Origin: an uncultured Flavobacteriales bacterium
Lineage (GTDB): Bacteria > Bacteroidota > Bacteroidia > Flavobacteriales_D > Sanyastnellaceae
Assembly (NCBI GenBank): GCA_937881575.1
Contig: CALGEI010000135.1
Coordinates: 1-36,098 of the forward strand
Length of the DNA: 36,098 nt
Direction: 5' to 3'
A program made the position numbers and the translations under genes. Below are positions 7,675-16,746 of the stretch, piece by piece; position 1 is the first letter of the stretch, and each line of letters begins with the position of its first letter. Under the pieces are notes generated by a model that saw only the letters and a program-made list of their open reading frames with translations, was not told the origin of the DNA and searched no databases.

Positions 7675-8886
7675 TCAGGCCAACACGTCCGCTACGGCAT
7701 CCGCCGCCTCTTGCAATAAAATCACAGAACGCACTTCCAATCCTGAATCGTCGATGAGCTTTTTGGCTTCCTCGGCATTCGTCCCTTGCAATCGCACGAT
7801 GATGGGAATATTGATGTTTCCCATGTTCCGGTAAGCATCAACAACACCCTGCGCTACACGATCACATCGAACAATGCCTCCAAAAATATTCACCAAAATG
7901 GCCTTGACCGAGGGGTCTTTCAAAATAATACGGAAAGCTGTTTCCACCCGCGCAGCATCGGCAGTGCCCCCGACATCCAAGAAGTTAGCTGGCTCGCCTC
8001 CGCTCAATTTGATGATGTCCATGGTCGCCATGGCAAGCCCAGCTCCATTCACCATGCATCCGACATTGCCATCCAAGTTTACAAAATTCAAACCGGCCGC
8101 ATCCGCTTCTACCTCCGTCGCATCTTCCTCTGATGTATCCCGCATGGCAGCGTAATCGGAATGACGGTACAGCGCGTTCTCATCCAAAGAAACTTTGGCA
8201 TCAACCGCAATGACCGTATCCGTGGACGTCTTGAGCACAGGATTGATTTCAAACATGGTGGCATCACAACCGACATAGGCGCGATACAAGGCCGCCACAA
8301 ACTTGGTCATTTCCTTGAAGGCCTTTCCGCTCAGACCTAAATTGAATGCGATTCGACGCGCTTGAAACCCTTGTAAACCGACGGCGGGATCAATCGACTC
8401 CTTAAAAATCAATTCGGGTGTTTCTTCCGCTACCGCTTCGATGTCCATACCGCCCTGAGGGCTGTACATGATGATGTTGCATGCGTTGGCACGATCCAAC
8501 AATACACTCATATAAATTTCGCTCGGATCGCTGTCGCCTGGCCCATAGACATCTTCTGCAATCAACACTTTATTCACTTGTTTTCCCGTGGCATCCGTCT
8601 GGGCCGTCACCAAATAACCTCCGAGGATCCCCTTGGCTTTGTCTTTGACTTGATCCAAACCCTTGGCTAGTACTACGCCATGAGAACCGGTTTCAGTCAC
8701 CGTTCCTTTTCCTCTGCCTCCCGCATGGATTTGCGCCTTGACGACGAACCAGCTCGTGCCCGTTTCTTCCGCCAATTTCAAAGCCACCTCATGTGCTTTT
8801 TCCGGATTGTCCGCGACGTAACCGTTTTGAATGGCCACGCCAAAACTCTTCAAAATGGACTTGCCTTGGTACTCGTGAATGTTCAT
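7675..8886 (-). CDS. sucC: Succinate–CoA ligase (ADP-forming) subunit beta
   Basis: SucC is the ATP-grasp subunit of succinyl-CoA synthetase in the TCA cycle. It pairs with SucD, which carries the phosphohistidine. The 403-aa length and the start MNIHEYQGKSILKSFGV are characteristic. ATP-grasp hallmarks include WFVVKAQIHAGGRGKGTV near residue 50, EINPVLKT near residue 220, GNVGCMVNGAGLAMATMD, and the C-terminal flavodoxin-like block ILVNIFGGIVRCD. No sucD is adjacent on either side, so the two subunits are encoded apart. It diverges from the lolD-like gene across a 74-base intergenic region that carries a TAACTTTG element. Confidence 0.97.
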   Translation of the reverse strand: MNIHEYQGKSILKSFGVAIQNGYVADNPEKAHEVALKLAEETGTSWFVVKAQIHAGGRGKGTVTETGSHGVVLAKGLDQVKDKAKGILGGYLVTAQTDATGKQVNKVLIAEDVYGPGDSDPSEIYMSVLLDRANACNIIMYSPQGGMDIEAVAEETPELIFKESIDPAVGLQGFQARRIAFNLGLSGKAFKEMTKFVAALYRAYVGCDATMFEINPVLKTSTDTVIAVDAKVSLDENALYRHSDYAAMRDTSEEDATEVEADAAGLNFVNLDGNVGCMVNGAGLAMATMDIIKLSGGEPANFLDVGGTADAARVETAFRIILKDPSVKAILVNIFGGIVRCDRVAQGVVDAYRNMGNINIPIIVRLQGTNAEEAKKLIDDSGLEVRSVILLQEAADAVADVLA

Positions 8887-8916
8887 ACTGCTTTCTTTTT
8901 AATCCGATTTGCCGCG

Positions 8917-8924
8917 CAAAGTTA
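8917..8924 (-). promoter_or_regulatory. TAnnTTTG -7 element for sucC
   Basis: The minus strand reads TAACTTTG followed by GCGCGGC, about 30 bases before the sucC ATG. It fully matches the -7 consensus, but no TTTG -33 box is seen at 18-21 bases upstream. Confidence 0.5.
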
Positions 8925-8960
8925 AGGAACGTACCCCGGGATTGTGCGTAGTTTGCAACC

Positions 8961-9626
8961 ATGAATCAGTTGATGATCGAAGCCAAGGGAATTCGCAAAC
9001 AATTTGGAGACCTGCATGTGCTCAAAAATATTGATTTGAATATTCGAGCCCAAGAAATCACATCCATCGTCGGCGCTTCTGGTGCCGGTAAAACAACGCT
9101 CTTGCAAATTTTAGGGACGCTTGACAAACCGGATGCTGGCGAACTGATCATTGGAGGAAAAAACATCGGCGGATTGAAAGGCCGAAATCTATCCAACTTT
9201 CGGAACTCGAACATTGGGTTCATCTTTCAATTTCACCGGTTGTTGCCTGAATTCTCAGCGGTGGAAAATGTATTGATGCCAGCATGGGTTGCTGGAAAAG
9301 ATGACCAAATCACCAAAGATCGTGCGGCGGGCTTGTTGCGGGATTTAGGATTGGGAGACCGACTCTCTCATCGGCCCGCACAACTCAGTGGCGGCGAACA
9401 GCAGCGGGTCGCTGCAGCTCGTTCGCTCATGAACAGTCCTGCCGTCGTTCTCGCAGACGAGCCCACGGGAAACTTGGATTCTGGCAATGCCGACTCCCTG
9501 TTCGATTTGTTCTTAGAATTGCGAGACCGCGAAGGCCAAACATTTGTCGTCGTAACCCACAATGAATCATTGGCAGCACGGGGTGACCGCACGGTGATCA
9601 TGACCGATGGCGTGATCAGTCCTTGA
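8961..9626 (+). CDS. ABC transporter ATP-binding protein, LolD-type
   Basis: This is a 221-aa ABC ATPase of the LolD/MacB/FtsE group. Walker A is GASGAGKTT (residues 38-46), the Q-loop is FIFQFHRLLPEFSAVENV, the signature is LSGGEQQRVAAARSL, Walker B is AVVLADEPTGNLDSG, and the H-loop is VVVTHNESLA. The Q-loop sequence and short length are typical of LolD, which powers extraction of lipoproteins from the inner membrane with LolC/E. No permease gene is adjacent, which is also common in Bacteroidota; the LolD role is therefore inferred. A second ATG lies four codons in. The gene ends about 60 bases before the MarR gene, and the MarR operator lies between them. Confidence 0.88.
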   Translation: MNQLMIEAKGIRKQFGDLHVLKNIDLNIRAQEITSIVGASGAGKTTLLQILGTLDKPDAGELIIGGKNIGGLKGRNLSNFRNSNIGFIFQFHRLLPEFSAVENVLMPAWVAGKDDQITKDRAAGLLRDLGLGDRLSHRPAQLSGGEQQRVAAARSLMNSPAVVLADEPTGNLDSGNADSLFDLFLELRDREGQTFVVVTHNESLAARGDRTVIMTDGVISP

Positions 9627-9650
9627 GAATGGGAACACGCAAGAAAATAC

Positions 9651-9662
9651 TATGCGTGCATA
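9651..9662. promoter_or_regulatory. Candidate MarR operator, distal half (site A)
   Basis: The sequence TATGCGTGCATA is an inverted repeat of TATGC/GCATA around two central bases. It nearly repeats site B (9681-9694), with centres 31 bp apart, three helical turns, placing both on the same face of the DNA. Confidence 0.5.
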
Positions 9663-9680
9663 AAATAAACCCGCCTATTC

Positions 9681-9694
9681 CTATGCATGCATAG
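9681..9694. promoter_or_regulatory. Candidate MarR operator, proximal half (site B)
   Basis: CTATGCATGCATAG is a perfect 14-bp palindrome that covers the first possible MarR start codon (9687) and ends just before the second (9696). MarR proteins bind such palindromes as dimers and usually repress their own operon. Together with site A this suggests autoregulation of the beta-oxidation operon. Confidence 0.55.
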
Positions 9695-10196
9695 TATGTT
9701 TTCATATCTTAGGCAGGTGAAACCTCAAGACACCCTGGACTTTCATTTGCGGTGGGCCTGGACCAAGTTGTCTAGGCTTTACAATGCAGAAGCGGAACGA
9801 AGAGGCATTCCCTTTTCCTACGTCTTCATTTTATTGCATACCGAACGCCAGGGCACTCCATCTACCAAGCTTGGGCCCAAAATGGGCATGGAATCAACCA
9901 GCCTATCTCGAACACTCAAAGGAATGGAGTCCATGGGATGGATCGAGCGCAGGAAAGACTCCAATGATCAAAGGTGCATGCGGGTTTTCTTGACTTCCAG
10001 TGGCGTTTCTGCTCGACGTCAGGCTAGAGATTTGGTCGTAACGGTCAATGATCGACTTCGTGAATTGATGGGGACCGAAGCAGTGGACCGCCTCTTGATT
10101 GAAATGAAACGACTGAATGAAATTTTGGACGAACCCGGGGCTCTCATGTCAAGCCTGGATTCTAGTTCATCATCCTCTACACCAACTTACGAATGA
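9687..10196 (+). CDS. MarR family transcriptional regulator
   Basis: The 169-aa protein is a winged-helix MarR regulator. The recognition region is visible in TKLGPKMGMESTSLSRTLKGMESMGWIERRKDSNDQR, ending in the DxR wing, with flanking dimerisation helices. It is followed by a serine-rich tail (SSLDSSSSSSTPTYE). Its stop overlaps the start of the fused beta-oxidation gene by 4 bp (ATGA), so it is the first gene of the operon it probably controls. In related Bacteroidota operons a MarR protein precedes the same three enzymes; acyl-CoA as inducer is an inference from this context. Translation may start at 9687 or at the ATG at 9696, and palindrome site B overlaps both. Confidence 0.87.
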   Translation: MHSMFSYLRQVKPQDTLDFHLRWAWTKLSRLYNAEAERRGIPFSYVFILLHTERQGTPSTKLGPKMGMESTSLSRTLKGMESMGWIERRKDSNDQRCMRVFLTSSGVSARRQARDLVVTVNDRLRELMGTEAVDRLLIEMKRLNEILDEPGALMSSLDSSSSSSTPTYE

Positions 10197-12577
10197 CACA
10201 ACCTTCCATTCCTTTTCATCGCATTCAACGCGTAGCAGTGTTAGGCTCGGGCGTTATGGGATCGCGCATTGCCTGCCACCTCGCGCAAACTGGCTCGAGC
10301 GTATTGCTCATGGACCTCCCGTCTGACAGTGGCCCGCGAGATGCCATTGCAGCAGGACATTTAAAGGCCGCTCTAAAGTCAAAGCCCTCGCCTCTTTATA
10401 GCAAGCGATTTGCAGACCGCATTGAAACCGGTAATTTCGATGATGATTTGCCGCGTATCGCTGAGTGCGATTGGATCATTGAGGTGATTGTCGAGCGATT
10501 GGACATCAAGCAACAGTTGTTTGAGCGGGTTGAGAAATTCCGCAAACCAGGTTCTCTGGTGACATCCAACACCTCTGGCATTCCCATTGCCCAATTGAGC
10601 GAAGGACGGTCCGAAGATTTTCAAAAGCACTTCTGCGGGACGCACTTTTTCAATCCTCCGCGGTATTTGCCGTTACTCGAAATTATTCCTGGGCCCCTCA
10701 CGGATCCGGAGGTCTTGTCCTTCTTTACGGGCTATGGTGAGCGCATTTTGGGGAAACAGGTTGTTCTCTGCAAGGACACACCGGCATTCATCGCCAACCG
10801 TGTCGGGGTATTTGCTATTCAAGCCTTATTCCATGCTGTTGAAGAAATGGGTCTGAGTGTTGAAGCTGTCGACAAATTGACGGGACCCGCAATGGGCCGA
10901 CCTAAAAGCGCCACGTTCCGCACCTGTGATGTGGTGGGGCTCGACACCTTGATTCATGTTGCCAACGGCGTTGCCAGCAATTGCCCAGATGATGAGCGCA
11001 AAAATGTATTTGCCATTCCATCCTATGTGCAACACTTGGTGGACACTGGAGCGCTGGGAGCGAAGTCAGGAGCTGGCTTTTACAAGAAAACCGTCGGTAC
11101 CGATGGGAAAAAGGAAATCCTGGTTTTGGATTTAAAAACCTTGGAGTATCGCTCTCAAATAAAACCCCAATACGCCACGCTCGAAGCGGCCAAGAAAGTT
11201 GACGCGTTGCCCGAGCGCACGAAGTTGCTCTTTGAAGGCACGGACGTAGCCGGAGAGTTTTACCGACGGATTTTTTCTGATGTCTTTGCATATGTGTCCA
11301 ATCGGGTGCCGGAAATTTCCAACGACCCCTATCGAATCGACGATGCGCTACGCGCAGGTTTCGGTTGGGAGCTCGGAGCTTTTGAAAGCTGGGACGCCAT
11401 TGGAGTTGAAAACGGCTTGCAATGCATCCGCGATCGTGGATTGGATGTTGCGCCGTGGATTCAGGAAATGCTCGATGCCGGACACACCACGTTCTACCGC
11501 AACCGCGATGGAATCCGGGAGTGTTGGAATCCCGCAACGAAAGCCTACGAACCATTGGAAGGACAAGAAGGGCGCATTGCCTTGGCTTGGCTTCCTGAGT
11601 CCTCTACCGTTTGGTCCAATAGCGGCACGACGATTCAAGACCTAGGAGACGGAATCCTCAATGTGGCCTTCCATACCAAGATGAATGCCATCGGTTCTGA
11701 AATCATTGAGGGCATTAACAAAGCCATCGATCTCGCCGAGTCGGATTCAAAATGGCGCGGCGTGGTGATTTCCAATGATGGGGCTCAATTTTCGGCTGGA
11801 GCCAATGTGGGCATGATCTTCATGCTTGCTGTGGAACAAGAATGGGACGACTTGAATCACGCGGTTCAAGTATTTCAAAATACGGCCATGCGCCTACGAT
11901 ATAGTGGAATCCCAGTCATCACAGCACCGCACCAATTGGCTTTAGGCGGCGGATGCGAATTGTGCATGCACTCCGACAAAGTGGTGGCGCACGCTGAGAC
12001 CTATATGGGACTCGTCGAGTTTGGTGTTGGCCTCATCCCGGGGGGAGGAGGAACCAAAGAGTTTGTGTTGCGACTGCACGATGAAATGCACGAAGGGGAC
12101 ATGCGGATCAACCGATTGCGCGATCGTTTCCTCACCATTGGTCAAGCCAAAGTTTCGACCTCTGCATACGAAGCCTTCGAACACGGTTATCTGCGCGAAG
12201 GAATCGATGAAGTCGTCGTCAATCGCCGAGATCAATTGGCTCGAGCAAAACGGGCAGCGCTGGAATTGGCCGATGCCGGCTATACGCAACCCATCGAACG
12301 CAAGGACATTGTCGTATCCGGACAAGAAGGTCTGGGCATCGTTTATGTCGGAGCACACAGCATGATGAGTGGAAACTACATGTCCGAACACGATCAAGTC
12401 ATCAGTGAAAAACTGGGCTACGTACTGTGCGGCGGTGATCTCAGTGAACGACAAGCCGTTTCCGAGCGCTATCTCTTGGACCTGGAACGCAAAGCATTTG
12501 TTGAACTCTGCATGCAGCGCAAATCATTGGAGCGCATGCAAAGCCTGATTCAAAAAGGCAAAATCCTCAGAAACTAA
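10193..12577 (+). CDS. 3-hydroxyacyl-CoA dehydrogenase / enoyl-CoA hydratase fusion (FadN-like)
   Basis: This 794-aa bifunctional enzyme carries out the hydration and NAD-dependent oxidation steps of fatty-acid beta-oxidation. The dehydrogenase comes first: Rossmann motif VAVLGSGVMGSRIACHL near residue 15, NTSGIPIAQL, and the C-terminal helical domain (FCGTHFFNPPRYLPLLEI, AFIANRVG). The crotonase domain follows at about residues 480-700 (FSAGANVGMIFML for the oxyanion loop; GLIPGGGGTKEFVLR). The order dehydrogenase-then-hydratase matches Bacillus FadN, not E. coli FadB. It is followed after three bases by the thiolase, its presumed partner. Confidence 0.94.
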   Translation: MTQPSIPFHRIQRVAVLGSGVMGSRIACHLAQTGSSVLLMDLPSDSGPRDAIAAGHLKAALKSKPSPLYSKRFADRIETGNFDDDLPRIAECDWIIEVIVERLDIKQQLFERVEKFRKPGSLVTSNTSGIPIAQLSEGRSEDFQKHFCGTHFFNPPRYLPLLEIIPGPLTDPEVLSFFTGYGERILGKQVVLCKDTPAFIANRVGVFAIQALFHAVEEMGLSVEAVDKLTGPAMGRPKSATFRTCDVVGLDTLIHVANGVASNCPDDERKNVFAIPSYVQHLVDTGALGAKSGAGFYKKTVGTDGKKEILVLDLKTLEYRSQIKPQYATLEAAKKVDALPERTKLLFEGTDVAGEFYRRIFSDVFAYVSNRVPEISNDPYRIDDALRAGFGWELGAFESWDAIGVENGLQCIRDRGLDVAPWIQEMLDAGHTTFYRNRDGIRECWNPATKAYEPLEGQEGRIALAWLPESSTVWSNSGTTIQDLGDGILNVAFHTKMNAIGSEIIEGINKAIDLAESDSKWRGVVISNDGAQFSAGANVGMIFMLAVEQEWDDLNHAVQVFQNTAMRLRYSGIPVITAPHQLALGGGCELCMHSDKVVAHAETYMGLVEFGVGLIPGGGGTKEFVLRLHDEMHEGDMRINRLRDRFLTIGQAKVSTSAYEAFEHGYLREGIDEVVVNRRDQLARAKRAALELADAGYTQPIERKDIVVSGQEGLGIVYVGAHSMMSGNYMSEHDQVISEKLGYVLCGGDLSERQAVSERYLLDLERKAFVELCMQRKSLERMQSLIQKGKILRN

Positions 12578-12580
12578 ACC

Positions 12581-13759
12581 ATGGACGCATACATCATAGG
12601 CGGTTACCGCTCAGCAGTAGGACGCTCAGGTCGGGGAGCATTTCGATTTGTTCGACCCGACGACATCGGCGAGCAAGTCGTACGGAAGTTGTTGTCTGAC
12701 TTTCCTCAATTGGACAAGGAACGCATCGACGACGTCATCGTCGGCAATGCCACACCCGAGGCTGAGCAAGGCCTCAACATCGGACGCATGATTTCATTGA
12801 TGGGACTGGACACTGCCAAGGTGCCCGGCATGACCGTCAATCGCTATTGCGCTTCTGGATTGGAAACCATCGCCATCGCCTCGGCAAAAATTCAGGCCGG
12901 CATGGCCGATTGCATCCTTGCCGGAGGGATCGAAACCATGTCGCCCATTCCCTTTGGAGGGTGGCGCATTGTTCCCAATGCCCGCGTGGCCAAGAAGAAT
13001 CCCGATTGGTATTGGGGCATGGGACTGACAGCTGAAGCCGTCGCCAAGGAGTACGGGATTTCTCGTGAAGAGCAAGATGCCTTTGCATTGGAAAGTCATT
13101 TGAGAGCCGCCGCCGCAATCGATGGGGGAAAATTCGCCCCCGGCATTGCTCCCATTTCTGTCAACGAAGTCTACCTCGACGAAAGCGAACGGCGGCAAGA
13201 AAGAAATTACATCGTCGATACCGACGAAGGTGTTCGACGCGACTCCTCTGCTGAAGGCCTCGCTCGCTTGCGGCCCGTATTTGCACAAGGAGGCTCGGTG
13301 ACCGCAGGAAACAGTTCACAGACTTCTGACGGAGCTGCTTTTGTTCTCGTCGTGAGTGAGCGCATGCTCAAAGAACTCAATGTTGAGCCGATCGCCCGTT
13401 TGGCAAGCTATCACGTCAGCGGTTTGGAACCGCGTATCATGGGCGTTGGTCCGATTCACGCCATTCCAGAAGCTTTAAAAAAGGCGGGACTATCCAAGAA
13501 TGACCTGGGTGCCATCGAGTTGAACGAGGCGTTTGGATCTCAATCGGTCGCGGTATTGCGCACCTTGGATTTGGATCCAACCAAAGTCAATCCCAATGGA
13601 GGAGCCATCGCACTGGGACATCCGCTAGGATGCACTGGAGCCAAGTTGAGCGTTCAGCTCTTCAATGAATTGCGGCATCGCGATGAAAAATACGGCATGG
13701 TCACCATGTGCGTTGGAACAGGACAAGGAGCAGCCGGTGTATTTGAACTTTTGAATTAA
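12581..13759 (+). CDS. Acetyl-CoA C-acyltransferase (thiolase, FadA-like)
   Basis: Thiolase cleaves 3-ketoacyl-CoA with CoA to give acetyl-CoA and a shortened acyl-CoA, the last step of the cycle. The 392-aa length is standard. The nucleophilic cysteine is Cys90 in VNRYCASGLETI. The catalytic His347 lies in GGAIALGHPLGCTGAKL, and the second cysteine is Cys377 in MCVGTGQGAAG. The NEAFGSQ motif is also present. It begins three bases after the FadN-like stop and ends six bases before the acyl-CoA dehydrogenase, which has AAAGGA as ribosome-binding sequence. Confidence 0.95.
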   Translation: MDAYIIGGYRSAVGRSGRGAFRFVRPDDIGEQVVRKLLSDFPQLDKERIDDVIVGNATPEAEQGLNIGRMISLMGLDTAKVPGMTVNRYCASGLETIAIASAKIQAGMADCILAGGIETMSPIPFGGWRIVPNARVAKKNPDWYWGMGLTAEAVAKEYGISREEQDAFALESHLRAAAAIDGGKFAPGIAPISVNEVYLDESERRQERNYIVDTDEGVRRDSSAEGLARLRPVFAQGGSVTAGNSSQTSDGAAFVLVVSERMLKELNVEPIARLASYHVSGLEPRIMGVGPIHAIPEALKKAGLSKNDLGAIELNEAFGSQSVAVLRTLDLDPTKVNPNGGAIALGHPLGCTGAKLSVQLFNELRHRDEKYGMVTMCVGTGQGAAGVFELLN

Positions 13760-13765
13760 AGGATC

Positions 13766-15556
13766 ATGTCTGAGAAAAATCAAGCCATACGAGGAGGCGA
13801 ATTCCTCATCCGAGAAACCCTCGCTGCTGACATCTTCATTCCAGAAGAGTGGACCGAAGAGCAGCTCATGATGAAGCAGATGACACTCGACTTTGTCGAG
13901 CAACGCATCATTCCCAATCTCGAGCGCATCGAAGTGCAAGAGGAAGGCCTGGTTCCTTCCCTGATGGAAGAAGCGGGAGCCTTGGGCCTCATTGGCAGTT
14001 CTGTACCTGAAGAGTATGGAGGGCTTGGGCTTGACTTCAAAACCACCATGCTCATTACCGAAGCCATCGGTGGAGCACACTCCTTTAGCGTTAGCTTCAG
14101 TGCACACACGGGCATTGGCACCTTACCCATCTTGTATTATGGCAACGAAGCGCAAAAGCAAAAGTGGATCCCAGGGTTGGCCTCCGGTCAATTGAAAGGC
14201 TGCTATTGCCTCACCGAGCCCAGCGCAGGGTCAGATGCCAACAGCGGAAAGACCAAGGCCAAACTCAGCGAGGACGGCAAGCACTATATCATCAACGGAC
14301 AGAAGATGTGGATCACCAATGGGGGATTCGCGGATGTCATGATTGTATTCGCCAAAATCGATGACGACGAAAACCTCACGGCCTTCATCATAGACGGACA
14401 TGCCGAAGGGATTTCGAAAAATCCCGAGGAAAAGAAGATGGGAATTAAGGGGTCTTCTACCCGCCAAATCTTTTTCAATGACGTCCATGTACCGGTCGAG
14501 AACCTGCTCTACAAACGCGAAAAGGGATTCAAGATTGCAGTCAACATCCTCAACATCGGACGAATCAAATTGGGCGGCGCCGTTTTGGGCGCTTCGAAAG
14601 ATGCTCTCTCGCATACCATCCAGTATGCCAACGAACGCGAGCAATTTGGCCGACCCATCTCGAAGTATGGCGCCATCCGATACAAATTGGCAGAGGCCGC
14701 GATCCGCATTTATTCAGGCGAATCCGCCAACTACCGAGCGACACAGAACATTGATGATGCCATTGCAGCGTTGAAGGCTGGAGGCATGGAGCATGGAGAG
14801 GCCACGCTGAAGGGCATTGCCGATTTCGCTCCTGAATGCGCCATGATCAAGGTACTCGCTTCTGAAGTATTGGACTACGCGGTGGACGAAGCCGTGCAGG
14901 TGTTTGGCGGCATGGGGTACAGCGCTGAAACACGGGCTGAATTGGCCTATCGCGACGCGCGGATCAACCGGATTTTCGAAGGAACCAACGAGATCAACCG
15001 GATGTTGACCGTGGACATGCTGTTAAAGAAAGCCATGAAAGGCGATCTCGACCTTACGACTCCAGCGATGGCGATCGTTAGTGAACTCACCGGCATCCCA
15101 GAAATGACAACGCCTCCTTCCGATGTTTTTGAGGCGCACCTCGGTTATGTCCGAAACTTGAAGAAGGCCATCCTGATGGTCGCTGGTGCTGCAGCACAAA
15201 AACTGATGCTGACTTTGGCCAAAGAGCAAGAGATTCTCATGAACATCGCGGACATGACCATCTGGGCTTATACCGTTGAATCAACGGTCTTGAGGGTTCA
15301 AAAGCTGTCCCATATGCGCGGTGGAGAAGACGCCGTTGCCATTCAAAAGGCCATCATGCGTGTTTACACCTATGAGGCGAGTGAATGGATCCACAGCGCT
15401 GGGAAAGAAGCCTTGCTCGGGTTTGCTGAAGGCGATGAATTGAAGATGATGCTCATGGGAATGAAGCGTTTTTGTAAGACAGAAGACTTCAATACGAAAG
15501 AAGCCCGTCAAACCATTGCGCAACATCTAATTGCCAAGGGGCAATACGATCTCTGA
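13766..15556 (+). CDS. Acyl-CoA dehydrogenase with extended C-terminus
   Basis: This FAD enzyme performs the first, alpha-beta dehydrogenation step of beta-oxidation. The core covers about residues 30-430: CYCLTEPSAGSDANSG and MWITNGGFADV are the FAD/substrate signatures, VFGGMGYSAE is the late signature, and RIFEGTNEINR holds the probable catalytic base Glu405. At 596 aa it is about 200 residues longer than the short/medium-chain enzymes. The extra C-terminal helical region resembles that of Bacillus FadE and VLCAD-type enzymes, which associate with membranes or act on long chains. It is the last gene of the MarR–FadN–FadA operon. No clear terminator follows. Confidence 0.94.
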   Translation: MSEKNQAIRGGEFLIRETLAADIFIPEEWTEEQLMMKQMTLDFVEQRIIPNLERIEVQEEGLVPSLMEEAGALGLIGSSVPEEYGGLGLDFKTTMLITEAIGGAHSFSVSFSAHTGIGTLPILYYGNEAQKQKWIPGLASGQLKGCYCLTEPSAGSDANSGKTKAKLSEDGKHYIINGQKMWITNGGFADVMIVFAKIDDDENLTAFIIDGHAEGISKNPEEKKMGIKGSSTRQIFFNDVHVPVENLLYKREKGFKIAVNILNIGRIKLGGAVLGASKDALSHTIQYANEREQFGRPISKYGAIRYKLAEAAIRIYSGESANYRATQNIDDAIAALKAGGMEHGEATLKGIADFAPECAMIKVLASEVLDYAVDEAVQVFGGMGYSAETRAELAYRDARINRIFEGTNEINRMLTVDMLLKKAMKGDLDLTTPAMAIVSELTGIPEMTTPPSDVFEAHLGYVRNLKKAILMVAGAAAQKLMLTLAKEQEILMNIADMTIWAYTVESTVLRVQKLSHMRGGEDAVAIQKAIMRVYTYEASEWIHSAGKEALLGFAEGDELKMMLMGMKRFCKTEDFNTKEARQTIAQHLIAKGQYDL

Positions 15557-15637
15557 TTGTTGAATCATCGAATTTGTTGGACTGCATTTTGTTGAAATCA
15601 TTGTAGCCTATTCTCCGCTGTCGTTGACTGAAGACAG

Positions 15638-15645
15638 TAGCTTTG
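15638..15645 (+). promoter_or_regulatory. TAnnTTTG -7 element for the M42 peptidase
   Basis: TAGCTTTG ends only four bases before the ATG at 15650, so transcription would start at or near the start codon. No matching -33 TTTG is present at the normal spacing. Confidence 0.5.
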
Positions 15646-15649
15646 CGGC

Positions 15650-16738
15650 ATGGCTACTAAAAAAATCATCACCAAGAATTCAGAAAAATTCTTGGAAGCG
15701 TACTTGAACAACGCAAGTCCTACCGGCTTCGAAAGCAGCGGGCAGCAAATGTGGCTCGATTACATTCGTCCGTACATCGATGAGCACATCGTAGATACGT
15801 ATGGAACTGTCGTTGGCGTCATCAATCCAGAGGCTGAATACAAGGTGGTGATTGAAGCGCATGCTGATGAAATCAGCTATTTCGTGCATTACATCACGAA
15901 TGACGGATACATCTATCTCAAGCGCAATGGCGGCAGTGACCACCAAATTGCACCATCGAAGCGGGTCGACATTCACACGCCTAAAGGCATTGTAAAAGGA
16001 GTCTTTGGATGGCCTGCCATACACACACGAAGTGCAGGCAAAGAAGAAGCTCCCAGCATGAAAAACATCTTTTTGGATGTGGGTGCAAAGGATAAGAAGG
16101 AAGTGGAGAAGATGGGCATCCATGTCGGATGTGTCGTGACGTACGAAGACACCTTCATGGTCCTCAACAAGGACTGGTATGTCGGGCGAGCTTTGGACAA
16201 CCGTGCGGGTGGATTTATGATTGCAGAGGTGGCGCGATTGCTTCACGAAGAGGGCACCAAGTTGCCTTTCGGATTGTACATCACCAATTCTGTCCAAGAA
16301 GAAATTGGTCTGCGTGGGGCGCAAATGATTGCCGAACGCATCCAACCGGATGTGGCCATCGTAACAGACGTGACGCATTGCACGCACACGCCGATGATGA
16401 ACAAAATTGAGAATGGCGATGTTGCCGCTGGCAAAGGACCTGGGGTAACCTACGGACCGGCTGTTCAAAACAACCTCTTGCAGCGCATCATCGACACTTC
16501 AGAAGCTGAGAAAATTCCATTGCAGCGCATGGCGGCCAGTCGCTTTACAGGCACGGATACCGATGCGTTTGCCTACTCCAATAAAGGAGTCGCCAGCGCG
16601 TTGATCAGCTTACCTCTGCGCTACATGCACACGACAGTCGAAATGGTGCACAAAGCCGATGTGGAGCACTGCATTCAGTTGATTCTTGCCACATTGAAGA
16701 ACATTCAGCCCGGCGAAGACTTCAAGTACATCCAGTAA
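15650..16738 (+). CDS. M42 family metallopeptidase (glutamyl/deblocking aminopeptidase-like)
   Basis: M42 peptidases are cytosolic, dodecameric di-metal aminopeptidases that trim peptides. The 362-aa product shows the expected ligands: His71 in EAHADEISYFVHYI, bridging Asp183 in GRALDNRAGG, the catalytic pair Glu217-Glu218 in VQEEIGLRGA, Asp240 in IVTDVTHCTHTP, and His327 in LRYMHTTVEM. The usual GH motif at the first ligand is EAH here, as in many Bacteroidota members. It lies 93 bases after the beta-oxidation operon with its own -7 element, and is convergent with the receiver gene, eight bases apart. Confidence 0.93.
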   Translation: MATKKIITKNSEKFLEAYLNNASPTGFESSGQQMWLDYIRPYIDEHIVDTYGTVVGVINPEAEYKVVIEAHADEISYFVHYITNDGYIYLKRNGGSDHQIAPSKRVDIHTPKGIVKGVFGWPAIHTRSAGKEEAPSMKNIFLDVGAKDKKEVEKMGIHVGCVVTYEDTFMVLNKDWYVGRALDNRAGGFMIAEVARLLHEEGTKLPFGLYITNSVQEEIGLRGAQMIAERIQPDVAIVTDVTHCTHTPMMNKIENGDVAAGKGPGVTYGPAVQNNLLQRIIDTSEAEKIPLQRMAASRFTGTDTDAFAYSNKGVASALISLPLRYMHTTVEMVHKADVEHCIQLILATLKNIQPGEDFKYIQ

Positions 16739-16746
16739 GTCTCTAC

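Noticed and set aside
8925-8960. Promoter for the lolD-like gene (GTAGTTTGC)
   Set aside because: One base short of TAnnTTTG and no -33 match; too weak to call.
10902-11555. 217-codon minus-strand frame
   Set aside because: It is antisense to the FadN-like fusion gene and contains no recognisable domain.
15557-15637. Possible terminator after the beta-oxidation operon
   Set aside because: Only a 4-bp GATT/AATC stem without a T-tract was found.
15680-16468. 262-codon minus-strand frame
   Set aside because: It is entirely antisense to the M42 peptidase, which has all metal ligands; the frame is a shadow.
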